Position numbers and translations under genes: made by a program. From contig BCHS01000006.1 of NCBI GenBank assembly GCA_039545275.1, forward strand, positions 434,001 through 498,000: DNA of 64,000 nt. Direction: 5' to 3'. Of this stretch, positions 9,198 through 20,376 are shown one piece after another. Origin of the DNA: Pseudomicrostroma phylloplanum. Lineage: Eukaryota; Basidiomycota; Exobasidiomycetes; Microstromatales. The notes below the pieces were generated by a model. It saw nothing but the letters and a program-made list of their open reading frames with translations. It had not been told where the DNA came from and searched no databases. Positions within the stretch are counted from its first letter, which is position 1; each line of letters starts with the position of its first letter.

Positions 9198-12100
9198 ATG
9201 GCGGCGACAGCATCCTCTTTTCGGCCTAGGGGACCCTCACGCAAGCTATCCTTCTCGACGCTTGCTGCTGCCGCACAATACGATCCTTCGTCGTCAGCGT
9301 CTACTTCGACGGCATCTCTGACCACAATGTCGCCTCCTCCATTGCCTTCGCAACTCGTACGCACCCCCTCTTCGAGCGCAGACGGGGGCATCGGGGCCGC
9401 CGCATTGCAAGCTGGACCAGGCGGCGCTCTCCTACAGAACGGAGCACCCATGGCTGCCAACACCATGACCAATAAGCCAGCCACGGCTGGTGCCGGCTTG
9501 TACGGATCCTGCATTGTCCTACGCGAGCGCCTCTGCTGCGTGCCCGGCTTTCGCGACAAGTACCTGTCAGACGAGGCCACGATTAGACTACAGCAAGCAG
9601 GAGCCCTTGCAAATACCCCTAATCCCGAACCTGCAGCCGCAAACGACCCCGTCACACAGCTCCTCTCCGTCTTCAGACTGGGCATACCCCTATGCGAGCT
9701 CTACAATCTGACCAATCCAGCAAACCCCCTGCCAGTGGATCTACCAGAGGCGTCTACTACCGCCAACGTCTGTAAAAAGTACGTGGCCAAATTCATCATG
9801 GCATTGCAGCACGAGATGGGTTTCGATGCAGACGACGTGTTTACGGTAATGCAGGTCTATCGAGAAAGTACCAACGACTGGGTGCAGGTGAGTCTGATGC
9901 TACGGGGCGGTATGCATTACAGACGGTCATACTGACAAGTCCCATTCCTCATCGTCCTGCGCTTCGAAAGGTGGTTCGCGTTGTCAGTCGATTGGTAGAC
10001 TGCCTGGAAGAAGCGGGAATCTTGATGAAGTCTGAGCGAGCAGCACAAATAGAAGTGAACCAAAAGCCCTCGGATGATCGGGCATTCATCGTAAGGGAAT
10101 TACTGGAGTCAGAAAGGAAGTACGTACAAGATCTGGAGGTCCTGCAGACCTGCTCCAAGGCTCTACAGCAGTACGATATCCTTTCCCCGGATCGTCTACA
10201 TGACCTTTTCAGCAACCTGAACAACTTGGTGGACTTTCAAAGAAGATGTCTGATACATTTGGAGGACAATGCCAGGAAATCCCCAGAGGAGCAGAGATTT
10301 GGGAGAGCTTTCATAATGCTTGTGAGTACGGCGACGTGTGCAGCTGTGGCTTTCCCTGTAGAGAGTTGAGCTGAGACTGTTTGCGTACCCTTCGTTCGCC
10401 GTAGGAGAGCAACTTCGACGTGTACTGGCCATTCTGCTCAAACTATGCCCGTGCTATCGAAGTGGTCACACAGGAAGCAGCCAACATTCAGCGACTGAAA
10501 GGTCTGCCTGGCTCAGAAGGATGCTACCTAGATCCTGCCTACGAGCTTCCTGCCTTCCTCATCAAGCCTGTCCAGCGCATCTGCAAGTATCCACTTCTTC
10601 TCGAGCAGCTTCTGAAGAAATCGGATCCTAACGGACCTTACTATGAGGAGCTTCGACAGGGATTGGCTATCGTACAAAGAGGTGCTGTGCAGGTCAACGA
10701 GGTCAGTCGAGAACAGGAGAACATCCAACTTGTCAAAGACCTCGATGCTCGAGTCGAGGATTGGAAGACCCACAATCCCGAGCTATTTGGGCCCCTCCAC
10801 CTATCAGAGAACTTCGTCGTGGCCAAGGGCGACACCGAGAAAGAGTACGTCGTCTACCTCTTCCAGAAGATTCTGCTGTGTTGCAAGGAAGTCTTGCCTG
10901 CACCTGTCAAGAAATCTTCCAAGAGCAATTCTCTCCTGAAGCAGAAGACGAACTCACTTTCGCAGAAGAAGCCAAAGACAACACTACAGCTCAAGGGCCG
11001 GATCTTTGTCTACAACATCACTAATTGCGCTGCCGGACCCGCCCAATTTCCCTCTGGTGCGGTCGCACATTCGCTCACTGTGCAGTGGGATGGCGACTCT
11101 GGCGTGGAATCGTTCACGCTGCGATGCAAGAACGAGGAACAGATGAAGCAGTGGCACGTCATCACCTCGAAGTTGATCGATGAGGCAGCTCAGCTGAAGG
11201 AGCGCGAGCTGCAAGGCTATGCGCCAGTCAACATGACGGGAACAGGGGCCAATGGAATGGGCCGACGGAATACCGGTCCGGGCAGCATGTTCCCTCAAAC
11301 GCCTCTCAGTGAGACTGGCCAGGTATACCCCTTCTCCCGGACAGACAGCCAGATGAGCCGGTACGGAGACGATGGACAGACCGGCGGTGAGGCGGCCAAT
11401 GGCGGAAGGGGAACGCCCAATGGTGTCACTCGTTTCTCGACGCCGGCGGAACAGAGGGAGAGGCAACTGTCGTTGACTTCGGATGCAGCAAAACCGCGAG
11501 CGAGGACGGAAGATCAGGATTCCTCCGTACTGCAGCAGTGGCGCACAAATTCACCTGCAGGTCCCCCTCTCCCACGCCAGTTGTCAAACAGCAGTGGTAC
11601 AAGCGCTGACCAAACAGTGCGGAAGACAACGAGCGGGCGCAACCTTCGAGGGAATGGAGAACGAGCTGCATCTTCCTCTGCCGCGGCAGCTCCATACCCG
11701 CGCCTCGGCAGGCAAGGGCTCAGCGAGTTCTCTCCCACAAGCACACCAAACGATAGTTCCGATCATTTGCCGGATCAGCTTGACCGGATGCAGATGGGAC
11801 GTAGTCGCGGCGAGTCGAATGTTGCCTTTCCACCTCGTCGCATGATGAGGACGGGATCGTCAGAGAGTGCTACTTCGCGCAATCGCTCCGCAAGTGCGTC
11901 GCAAGCAAGTCCAGGCGGTCAGCAGCATCATGCGAACGCACCGCCGTTGCCTAGGACACAACAGCAAATCCTTCAACAAATTGGTGGGTCACCGAACGAT
12001 CTGCACATCAACACTGGCTATCAAGCGCGACAGACCGCTGCGCTGAACTCTGCCAATAACAGCTCTGCTACTACTCGGGAGGAATTCAAGCGCAACAGTG

Positions 12101-12621
12101 GTCAACGGTATAGCACCTCCAGCACTGCTACGTCTGATTCGAATCAGTCTGGTACCTCGCGGCCTGGTTCCACAGCAGCTTCCTCGCCACTCACGATCAG
12201 TGGTAGCTCGGGTGGCGGCTCGCTACCTAAAGCCGGACCATCTGGAACAGCGCCTGTGCCCAGCATTCCGCAGCGCTCTGGATCGCATGGACACTCCTAC
12301 AGTCGCAGCTCGGGTGGCACATCAGCAAGGGATGAATCCCCTGTTACGAATGGCAACGCAGTGCGAATCCAGCTGCACTACAATGGCGATGTCTACGTCC
12401 TCATTGTCCTCGTCAATGTGACATTTGGCTCACTGCTGGAGAAGGTGACCACCAAAATTCGCTTCTGCAGTGGCAACCAGTCTATCAGCGAATCTTCGCT
12501 TCGCTTGCGCTACATCGACGAAGACGGCGACAAGGTCAATCTGAAGGACAACGACGATGTGCAGATGGCCATCGAGAACAGCAAGATGACCGGTGACGAC
12601 ATCGAGATCTACGTCTCGTAG
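9198..12621 (+). CDS. CDC24: Cdc42 guanine nucleotide exchange factor Cdc24
   Basis: Three exons (9198-9887, 9971-10321, 10405-12621), all phase 0, give 1085 aa. The ATG at 9198 is the first in the open frame. Domain order is a Cdc24-type calponin-homology region (about 135-250), DH exchange domain (about 266-455, beginning DDRAFIVRELLESE and containing the PVQRICKYPLLL signature), PH domain (about 480-620), a long Ser/Gln-rich linker, and a C-terminal PB1 domain in the last 90 residues with the acidic YIDEDGD segment. This CH-DH-PH-PB1 order is diagnostic for Cdc24, which activates Cdc42 at sites of polarised growth and mating; PB1 binds Bem1-type scaffolds. The linker of about 370 residues is longer than in budding yeast and is probably disordered. 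Confidence 0.95.
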
Positions 12622-13513
12622 TACACCCACAAGGCAGCCATGATCATCCATGGCTGTTGCTCTCTACGATTGCAAGCCTACGCCACGCTACGTATTTGAA
12701 GGACCAAGTCCTCATTCCCTGTATTCTAGTTTACCGATCCCTTGAAGCCCGTCAGATAGTCTCGCCCTGACAACGTCTATTTCAGTGGAGAGAATGGCCA
12801 CCACCCTCTTTACCTTCGCTTCTGTCCGAGGCACGCAACTAATATCTAGGGCCACACCCGTCTGCCGCGATCATCGAAAGCAGGCGTCCTTTTTCCTTGC
12901 GTCCTTCTTCGAACACTCCCTTTCCGAGTGCAGCTCTTCCCTCTACTTATATATTTGCGTCGGCGTACCTTCCCCTTCCGACAGCTCTGCGTATCCCGCT
13001 CAGAGATATTACGAGCCACGATGACCGTACACGCGTCTTACTGCGCTTCCGCTGGTCTACCTACCTTCGCTTTCTCCTCCTGCCTCGACATTTCACCCTA
13101 CTTGTCGATCAATCGCACGCGACTCTGTTCCTTCGCTTGTTCATTTCGTCTACTTGTGTCTGTGTCGTTCTTCTCACCCTTCTTCCTGTCTCATCGTCCC
13201 TCGAGATCCAAAGCATTACATTCCTAGTTCTATACTCGGAGGAATTCAAGACCTGAAGCTCAGACAGTCTGAGCGTAACCTTTTGGGTGTGGGGGCCCGG
13301 CGGAAGGGTGATTGTGGACGGCCGGCGGGGCTTCCGGAGTCGCCGGCACGCCCAATCGGACCGAGTCGGCCGGGTGTGGTCCGACGGCGACTGGGCCCGT
13401 CCTTCCGTGTGGGGTTGACCCATCCTACTAGTCTACACACTCATTCCCATCGCGAAAGCCGATTCTTCCCACTCTGCCCGATGCCGGCAGCGTGAAGATC
13501 ATCATATTCGAGC
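12622..13513. other. Intergenic region upstream of the ketopantoate reductase
   Basis: It contains the CDC24 3' region, an AT-rich TATATATT element at about 12948-12956, a long T/C-rich tract (12880-13230) and a GC-rich block with the short inverted repeat TCGGACC ... GGTCCGA at 13356-13384. No gene is supported. Confidence 0.5.
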
Positions 13514-14738
13514 ATGACTTCTCAGAAGCAGCCGATTCATATTCTCGTCGTTGGCGCTGGGGCAGTAGGGTGCTTCTATGCTAGCAAACTTCATCATGTG
13601 AGTCGGTATCACTTGGCGGTACGGCCCCGGCGATTCAAACTCACCCACCCTCACATGGACCTGTCTGCTACCGGCCATTGAGTAGCCTCATGCTGGGGTA
13701 TTAGTATCCCTCGTTTGTCGCTCCAACTATAAGACAGTCGCTGCAGAGGGCGTCCAGCTCAAGACGCGCGATTTTGGAGATTACCACTTTACACCTCATC
13801 GAGTCTTTGCCTCTATTCCAGATGCTGGCAAAGGGGCCCCTCTGGCTGGTCCTGACGGTCAAGGAGGCTGGGACTATGTGATCGTAACCACCAAAGCCTT
13901 GCCGGATCAAGTAGATGACGCAGCCTCGATCGAACCAGTGGTGCGCCAAGGTTCATCACCGGGTACAGGCACCACCGTTGCTCTAATCCAGAATGGCGTA
14001 GGCATCGAAGCACCTCATCGGCTGCGCTTTCCGAACAACCCTATTGTCAGCTGCGTCACGGTCATCTCTGCCGAGCAAGTCTCGCATGGACTGGTGGTGC
14101 AGAATCGCTGGACGAGAATCAGTCTGGGACCTTATTCAGATGGCGTGGGCAATGACGAGAAAGCTTCCTCGTCCTCTTCCACAGCAACGGCTCTGTCAAA
14201 AGCAAGCACAGAAGGCATGCATGCCCTGCAGTCCTGGTGGTCCGTAGGCGGTATCAAAGATGCCGAGCCTCACACAGAGAAGGAGCTACAGCTGATCCGG
14301 TGGCACAAACTCACCATCAATGCCTCTATGAATCCATCGGCAGTCCTCTCTGGCGGGACAGGAAACGCAGACATGGTCCTCCTACCGGAACTCCGTTTAC
14401 ACATTCGGGGAGTCATGGACGAGATCTTCTTCCTCGCCCCTCGTGTCTTGCAAGTCCCCGAGGGCAAGTTTCCGGAACATCTAGGCTTGGCTAGTGCAGA
14501 GAAGATCATTCGGAGCACAGAGAGAAACAAAGGTGCGAAACCTTCTATGTTGCTCGATTGGGAGGCGGAGAGACCCATGGAACTGGAGGTGATCTTGGGG
14601 AATCCTGTGCGGATGGCGAGGGAAAAGGGACTCGAATGCCCGAGGTTGCAGAGCATGTACGCCTTACTGAGAGCTGCTCAGGACCGAAGGGAGGAGAGGG
14701 GCAAAGTTGCAAAGGCTGCAAAGGGCAGTAAGCTGTGA
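13514..14738 (+). CDS. PAN5: 2-dehydropantoate 2-reductase (ketopantoate reductase)
   Basis: Two exons, 13514-13597 and 13686-14738, joined in phase 0, give 378 aa. The N-terminus holds the NADPH-binding Rossmann motif VGAGAVGCFYA at residues 11-21. The C-terminal half has the family catalytic signature HKLTINASMNPSAVLSG with the conserved Lys and Asn, and PSMLLDWEAERPMELE, which carries the substrate-binding Ser and the catalytic Glu. The enzyme reduces 2-dehydropantoate to pantoate in pantothenate (coenzyme A precursor) synthesis. The intron splits the Rossmann domain directly after the glycine-rich loop. The 3' end lies 77 bases from the 3' end of GOS1. Some fungal family members act on other 2-oxo acids, so substrate is inferred from the motifs. 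Confidence 0.9.
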
Positions 14739-14815
14739 GCTCATTCAAATTTATTACGAAGCCGGGTGAGGGGTATCAAGGTCCTTTGTCGTGCGCATGC
14801 GGTCCCACCGCCCCG

Positions 14816-15893
14816 TCATCTGAACATGTACATGAGCAGGATGATCGTTCCACACCCAATTAGCAGCCCCATGATGATACTGTCCCTCCGCCTCCGCCGA
14901 CCGATCATGGTCATGATACCATTCAGAGCGGGAATTTGCGAAGCCGTTGTCGTCATTCTGTTTGCGACGTTGGTCAGCGTCTGTCGTTGCGAGCGGAAGT
15001 CTGTCAGGGTGGCGTAGGCTTGCCTAAGAGGAGGACAGCAGCAGAATGGAGGGAGAAGCGGGGATGAGCATCTTCCATCGAGAGGGTTCAACGAAGTATC
15101 ACATGCTTGGGCCATCGTATCTACGTACTCTAATGTTCCGTCAATCATACTGTGAGAATTGTCCAGCCGGCCCCTCTCTGCCAACAAGGCCTCCTGATCG
15201 GAAGCATGAGCTGCTTTGTACGCACTGTCATGGCATCATCGTGAAAGGCAAAGGGTGGCAGATCAGCCAGAGCGTGCGACTCTGGGGGCCTGATGGTCTT
15301 GCTCACTTGATATCTCCTCTTACCCTTCCAACGAGCTCTCTCCTATCAATTGCATGCCTAACATTGTCTTTGCTTCTCCTGAAGTCGCGCTCAAAGTCTG
15401 TCAAGACCTCGCGATGCCGTTGCACTGCGTGCAGCTGTACGATCGAGGGTGGAATATCCGGGTCGTCTAGCAGCGATGTGAGGGCAGAGACTGACGATTG
15501 TAGCTAGTGCAGGAAGATAATTGAGTGCGAGGAGGCGGCAAAGTCAGCTTCATACAGACGGTCTGTTGCCCCTTTGGGATACGACGCTGTTCCATGTCCA
15601 CTGCTCACCTTCTGCAATAGGGAGCTGATGTCGGTCTCGAGCGCAATATGTTCTGCCCTCGAAGTGCCTCCATCTGTCTTTCCCTCTTCCATGTCAGCGT
15701 CTGCTGTCCCTCTCCCAGGCCAGAGACCCCCGCTGTCGTTGCCCTTGAGTCCCACTTCTTCTTCACCCCGTGCGATGGAAGAGGCTAGGGTGGAATACCT
15801 GGTGAGCTTCTGATCCAGTTGCGACTCGATGGAGCGCGTCGTCTTTCGATGTGCTTCCCACGCAGTAGGGGGAAGCCGAGAGGTAGAAGCCAT
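14816..15893 (-). CDS. GOS1: Golgi v-SNARE Gos1 (GOSR1/GS28 family)
   Basis: Four exons (15893-15609, 15503-15307, 15224-15129, 15023-14816) join in phase to 261 aa. The N-terminal helix (AWEAHRKTTRSIESQLDQKL) is typical of GS28. The QRHREVLTDFERDFRR region, DINAYK and EALLAERGRLDNSHSMID segments continue the family pattern across introns. The Qb SNARE core (TLTNVANRM) is followed by a basic RRRRRDSI stretch and a C-terminal membrane anchor ending in MYMFR, with almost no lumenal tail. Gos1 acts in retrograde and intra-Golgi vesicle fusion. Only splicing exposes the gene, because no single frame covers it. It is divergent from NEO1 across 328 bases. Confidence 0.92.
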
Positions 15894-16221
15894 GAGTGGA
15901 AGAGGAGCGAATGTCTTACCGGTGTTGGTGTTGGTGTTGGTGTTGGTCGTGTGGGTGGGTAGGGCGATGCCCGAGAAGCGCCTTGGCTCATCGCGTGGCT
16001 GCAGAGGGTGGACCGCCGTGCGGGGCGCAGGCGGGGCACGAGGGGCCGCCTGCATCGCTCCCTTGCGTACCAGCGTCCCAGGCGGCAGACACAGACGCAG
16101 ACGATGCGCACCAGACTCCTTCCTGACAGCATACACACTCTGCGGTCCTCGCCACCGACCCAGTCTTGAGCAGCCGCTGTCAGCAGACAGGCGTGCCAGC
16201 ACCCTCTCACCACCCACCTTC
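15894..16221. promoter_or_regulatory. Shared divergent promoter region of GOS1 and NEO1
   Basis: 328 bases separate two divergent start codons. It includes a GGTGTT hexamer repeat at 15921-15944 close to the GOS1 ATG. I see no clear TATA box on either strand. Confidence 0.5.
15921..15944. repeat. GGTGTT tandem hexamer, four copies
   Basis: Four perfect GGTGTT units in the GOS1/NEO1 divergent region, which would fall in the 5' leader of GOS1. Confidence 0.85.
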
Positions 16222-19200
16222 ATGCCGCCAGGCACTTCTCAATCTGCCCACGAAGCATACCCCCTGCATCCCTTGTCCGCCGGCAGCCAACGTCACCCCC
16301 AAGTCGGCGGCATCCGCCCTCGTCAGACCAGTCTCAGCATGTACGGCACTGGGGGCCGTCCTCCCACCGCCTCTTCCTCCAACGACGCGGGCTCTAGCTC
16401 CAGGCAGCGCAGCAACCCAGACAAAGGCTTCAGCAGTGCATACCGCGATGAGACCGATGACCCGCAGGGAGACGAAGAGTCTCAAGGACTCCTGTGTGAT
16501 CATCGGCCCGGCGAGCTCCCGGTAGAATCGAAGAAGAAAACCAGACCGTCAAAGGGCAGGGGATGGTGTTGGACCGGTGCACAGAGGAGAGGTGGGCTTC
16601 AGACCGGGCGGACAGTAGCAGTTGGGCAAGGCGGTGAGTCATGGCTTGTAGGGCACACTGATCCCGTACATGCTAAAACTCTGCTCCACTCTTTCCCTCA
16701 CCATTCGACCGCAGATGTTTCAGGGAAAAAACATCCGGCCAACATTGTGCGGAATCAAAAGTACTCCCTGCTCACCTTTCTCCCAATGATCTTGTACGAG
16801 CAATTCAAATTCTTCTTCAACCTCTACTTCCTTCTCGTGGCCCTCTCGCAATTCATACCCCCACTCAAGATAGGCTTTCTCGCAACGTACATTGCGCCCC
16901 TGAGCTTCGTGCTACTCGTCACCATCGGCAAGGAGGCAGTAGATGATTTTGAGCGCTTCAAGAGAGACAATGAGAGCAACTCGGCTCCTTATGAGGTCCT
17001 TTATTGTGAATCTGCAGGCTCGCCCTCTGCTGCCCGAGGTCGCAATGACGAGGAAACAGCCTGGCACACCTCGTCGACAGAATCGTCTCGCGTCACGACG
17101 CCATCGAGTAAGATTAGAGTCGGTGATCTAGTCGTTTTGCACAAGAATCAGCGGGTTCCGGCCGATCTTGTGCTTCTGAAGACATGGGCCGGCGATCAAC
17201 TACCGGATCGAGACGCTGAGGCGCTTAGCGGCTTCAAACCTGGTCCTTCCTCTTACGATGATAGATTCGTCCTGGATGACGACGAGGAAGATGAAGAGGG
17301 GGCTCTGGCTAGCGGTAAGCAAACCGGCCGTGATGCTGCGGAGGGAAACGAGGACCCATCAGCTGGTGGCACCTGCTTCGTCCGTACCGACCAACTTGAC
17401 GGGGAGACAGATTGGAAGCTGCGTGTCGCGATCGACTCCACCCAACGAATGTCGGAAGCCAACCTAGCAGCATTGATTCAAGAGCGGGAGCGGGCAGTCG
17501 TCTATGCCGGTCCTCCCATCAAGGATATTCATACTTTCGTTGGTACGTTTACTCTCACCCTTGCTTCGAATGCTAGTCGTCCCGTGACGCCGCCGAGCAA
17601 CGCTGCCGTCGGCAATCTTCTGGGCAACGATGTCGCAACCACAGGACGCGACGATGAAGGCACACCGGAGCAGATCGGTATGAATCAACAGCCTCGGGTG
17701 TCACTCATTACAGCTGAGAACCTGCTCTGGGCAAACACAGTCCTTGCAGCGGGCAGCGCCATCGGCATGGCCGTCTACACCGGTACTGAGACGCGTGCGG
17801 TCATGAACACATCACATCCCTCGACGAAAGTCGGACTTCTGGATCTCGAGATCAACCGGCTTAGTAAGATCCTTTGTGGAGTCACATTCACGCTTTCGGT
17901 TGGCTTGGTTGCCCTCAACGGCTTTAGAGGAACGTGGTATGTCTACATATTCCGCTTCCTCATCTTATTCTCTTCCATCATCCCGATCTCTCTTCGGGTC
18001 AATCTGGACATGGGTAAGACTGTGTACGCTCGCCAAATTCAAACTGACGATGAGATTCCCGGGACCATCGTCAGGACATCGACATTGCCGGAAGAGCTAG
18101 GTCGGATCGAGTATCTGCTTTCTGACAAGACTGGCACTCTCACTCAGAATGAGATGGAATTGAAGAAGTTACATCTAGGAACAATGAGTTATGGTTGGGA
18201 CTCAATGGACGAAGTGATCCTTCAACTTCGCGCGGCTCTTGCTGATCGTTCAGCACCGGCTGCAGAGCCTCTCAGTCTGACTCCTTCCGGGAGCAAGAAG
18301 GGCACTTCTGCAGGCTTCACCTCTACTTGGGGCGGAAGGAGGGACATGTCGTCCCGCGTGAAGGACGTCGTATTTGCCCTTGCACTCTGTCACAACGTAA
18401 CACCAGTCGCCAACGACGATGGCTCGACAACTTATCAAGCCTCCTCGCCTGATGAGGTAGCCATCGTCCGGTGGACCGAAAGTGTCGGACTAAGCCTTGC
18501 CGATCGTACCAGGACCGCGATGACTCTTCGCATGGCCGACGAAGTCTGCAGTGCTTTCGTCTTCGACATCTTGGAGATCTTCCCCTTCACCTCAGATTCG
18601 AAGCGCATGGGCATCGTGATTCGAGACCGGACTACGGGCGAAGTGACATTTTACCAGAAAGGAGCCGACGTGGTCATGGCCAAAATTGTTGCACAGAATG
18701 ATTGGCTCGAGGAGGAGTGTGGCAATATGGCTCGAGAGGGACTGCGTACGCTTGTAGTCGGCCGCAAGCGTCTTACCGAGCAATCTTGGGCAGCCTTTCA
18801 AAGCGCTTACAAGGCGGCCAGGGTCAAAATCTCAGAAGACCGCAATGCCCAAATTCAGAGTGTCGTAGAGACGCACCTCGAGCGCGATCTCGAGCTACTG
18901 GGTGTGACAGGGGTCGAGGACAAGCTGCAAGACGATGTCAAACCCACGTTGGAGCTGCTACGTAACGCAGGCATTAAGGTCTGGATGTTAACTGGTGACA
19001 AGATCGAGACTGCCACATGTATTGCCATCTCTTCGAAGCTGGTATCGAGGGGACAATACATTCATCAAGTCGCCAAAGTCAAAACGGGCGAAGGGGTCAG
19101 AGACCTGCTGGACTTCCTCAAAGGCAAGCTGGATTGCTGTCTGGTCATTGACGGGGAGAGTCTGAGTACGTGCATGGAGCTCTATCAGGATGAGTTCATT

Positions 19201-20294
19201 GCGCTGGCTACTCAGCTCAGTGCTGTCGCTGCTTGTCGATGCTCGCCTACGCAGAAGGCAGATGTAGCGAGGTTGATCAGGAATTACACCAAAAAGAGAG
19301 TGTGTTGCATCGGTGATGGAGGAAATGACGTTTCCATGATCCTGGTAAGCAGACGGCCGAACGAGACCAATACCGCGATGGTGCGCTTTCTTACAGAAGT
19401 CTGTTCATGTAATGTACTTCCCTTCAGGCTGCCGACGTCGGTCTGGGCATCGTGGGCAAGGAAGGCATGCAAGCCTCCCTTGCCGCCGATTTCAGCGTTA
19501 CTCAGTTCTCGCACCTGACCAAACTCCTTGTCTGGCACGGTCGCAATTCGTACAAACGCTCTGCAAAGCTGGCACAATTTGTCATTCATCGAGGATTGAT
19601 CATCTCCATCATCCAGGCGGTCTTCTCCTCCATCTTCTACTTTGCTCCCATTGCTCTCTATCAAGGTTGGCTCATGGTCGGCTACGCAACCTTGTACACC
19701 ATGGCGCCCGTCTTCTCCCTCGTACTGGACAAGGACGTGAGCGAGGACCTTGCCCTGTTGTATCCAGAACTCTACAGAGACTTGACCAAAGGCCGTTCCC
19801 TGACGGCCAAGACATTTGCGGAGTGGTTTGCGATCTCTATCTACCAAGGTGGAGCGATCATGATCCTCTCTCTCCTTCTCTTCGAGAACGAGTTCCTCAA
19901 CATCATTGCCATCTCATTCACCGCCTTGGTGCTGAACGAACTGATCATGGTCGCGCTGGAGATCACGACCTGGCATGTGTACATGGTGTTGAGCGAAGTT
20001 GTGACCTTGCTACTTTACTGCATCAGTATGGCCTTCTTGCCGGAATATTTTGGTGCGCGGATCAGACGAAGGCGCCCTTTCCGCCTGGATCGAGGAAAGA
20101 TTGCAGTAGCTGACCTCTCACCTCTTCCTGCTTCACATTTTCTCACTCGCTCAGATCTCTCCTTTGTGCTCACGACTCGCTTCCTTTGGAAATTGGCAGT
20201 CATCGTTGCCGTATCCTCTTTCCCGCTATACGTCATCAAGATCCTCAAGCGCCTCCTCGCGCCGCCAAGCTACTCCAAACTGGCCGTCTCGTGA
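16222..20294 (+). CDS. NEO1: P4-type ATPase, Neo1/ATP9 class phospholipid flippase
   Basis: Three exons (16222-16633, 16715-19344, 19428-20294) give 1302 aa. The start chosen is [14 protein letters not shown], followed by about 130 disordered residues. The first membrane segments carry [18 protein letters not shown]-type ATPase motifs are intact: actuator loop [10 protein letters not shown] (about 365), phosphorylated Asp608 in [27 protein letters not shown], and [10 protein letters not shown] (about 1004) split from the next exon. Asp in DGETD and [12 protein letters not shown] in TM4 mark the Neo1/ATP9 branch rather than Drs2/Dnf. Neo1 keeps phosphatidylethanolamine and phosphatidylserine asymmetric in Golgi and endosomal membranes and needs no Cdc50 subunit. 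An acidic insert of about 60 residues precedes the DGET loop. The first intron is 81 nt and frame-preserving. Confidence 0.94.
16634..16714 (+). other. Probable 81-nt frame-preserving intron of NEO1
   Basis: The donor is GTGAGT after GGCG and the acceptor is CCGCAG before ATGTTTCAGG. Length is divisible by three and the frame has no stop, so both forms stay in frame. Removal joins AVGQG to [10 protein letters not shown], which looks like the usual approach to the first flippase membrane segment. Confidence 0.7.
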
Positions 20295-20376
20295 CGGTGA
20301 GATGGCTTGCCTTGCGTTGACAGATAGACGTCATTCGCTCGATATGATGACTTACGAGCAGATCTGATGTCTGGAC

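Noticed and set aside
19412..20113. 233-residue + strand frame overlapping the NEO1 last exon
   Set aside because: It is in another frame of a region that encodes clear flippase membrane segments, and is His/Arg/Leu-rich without motifs.
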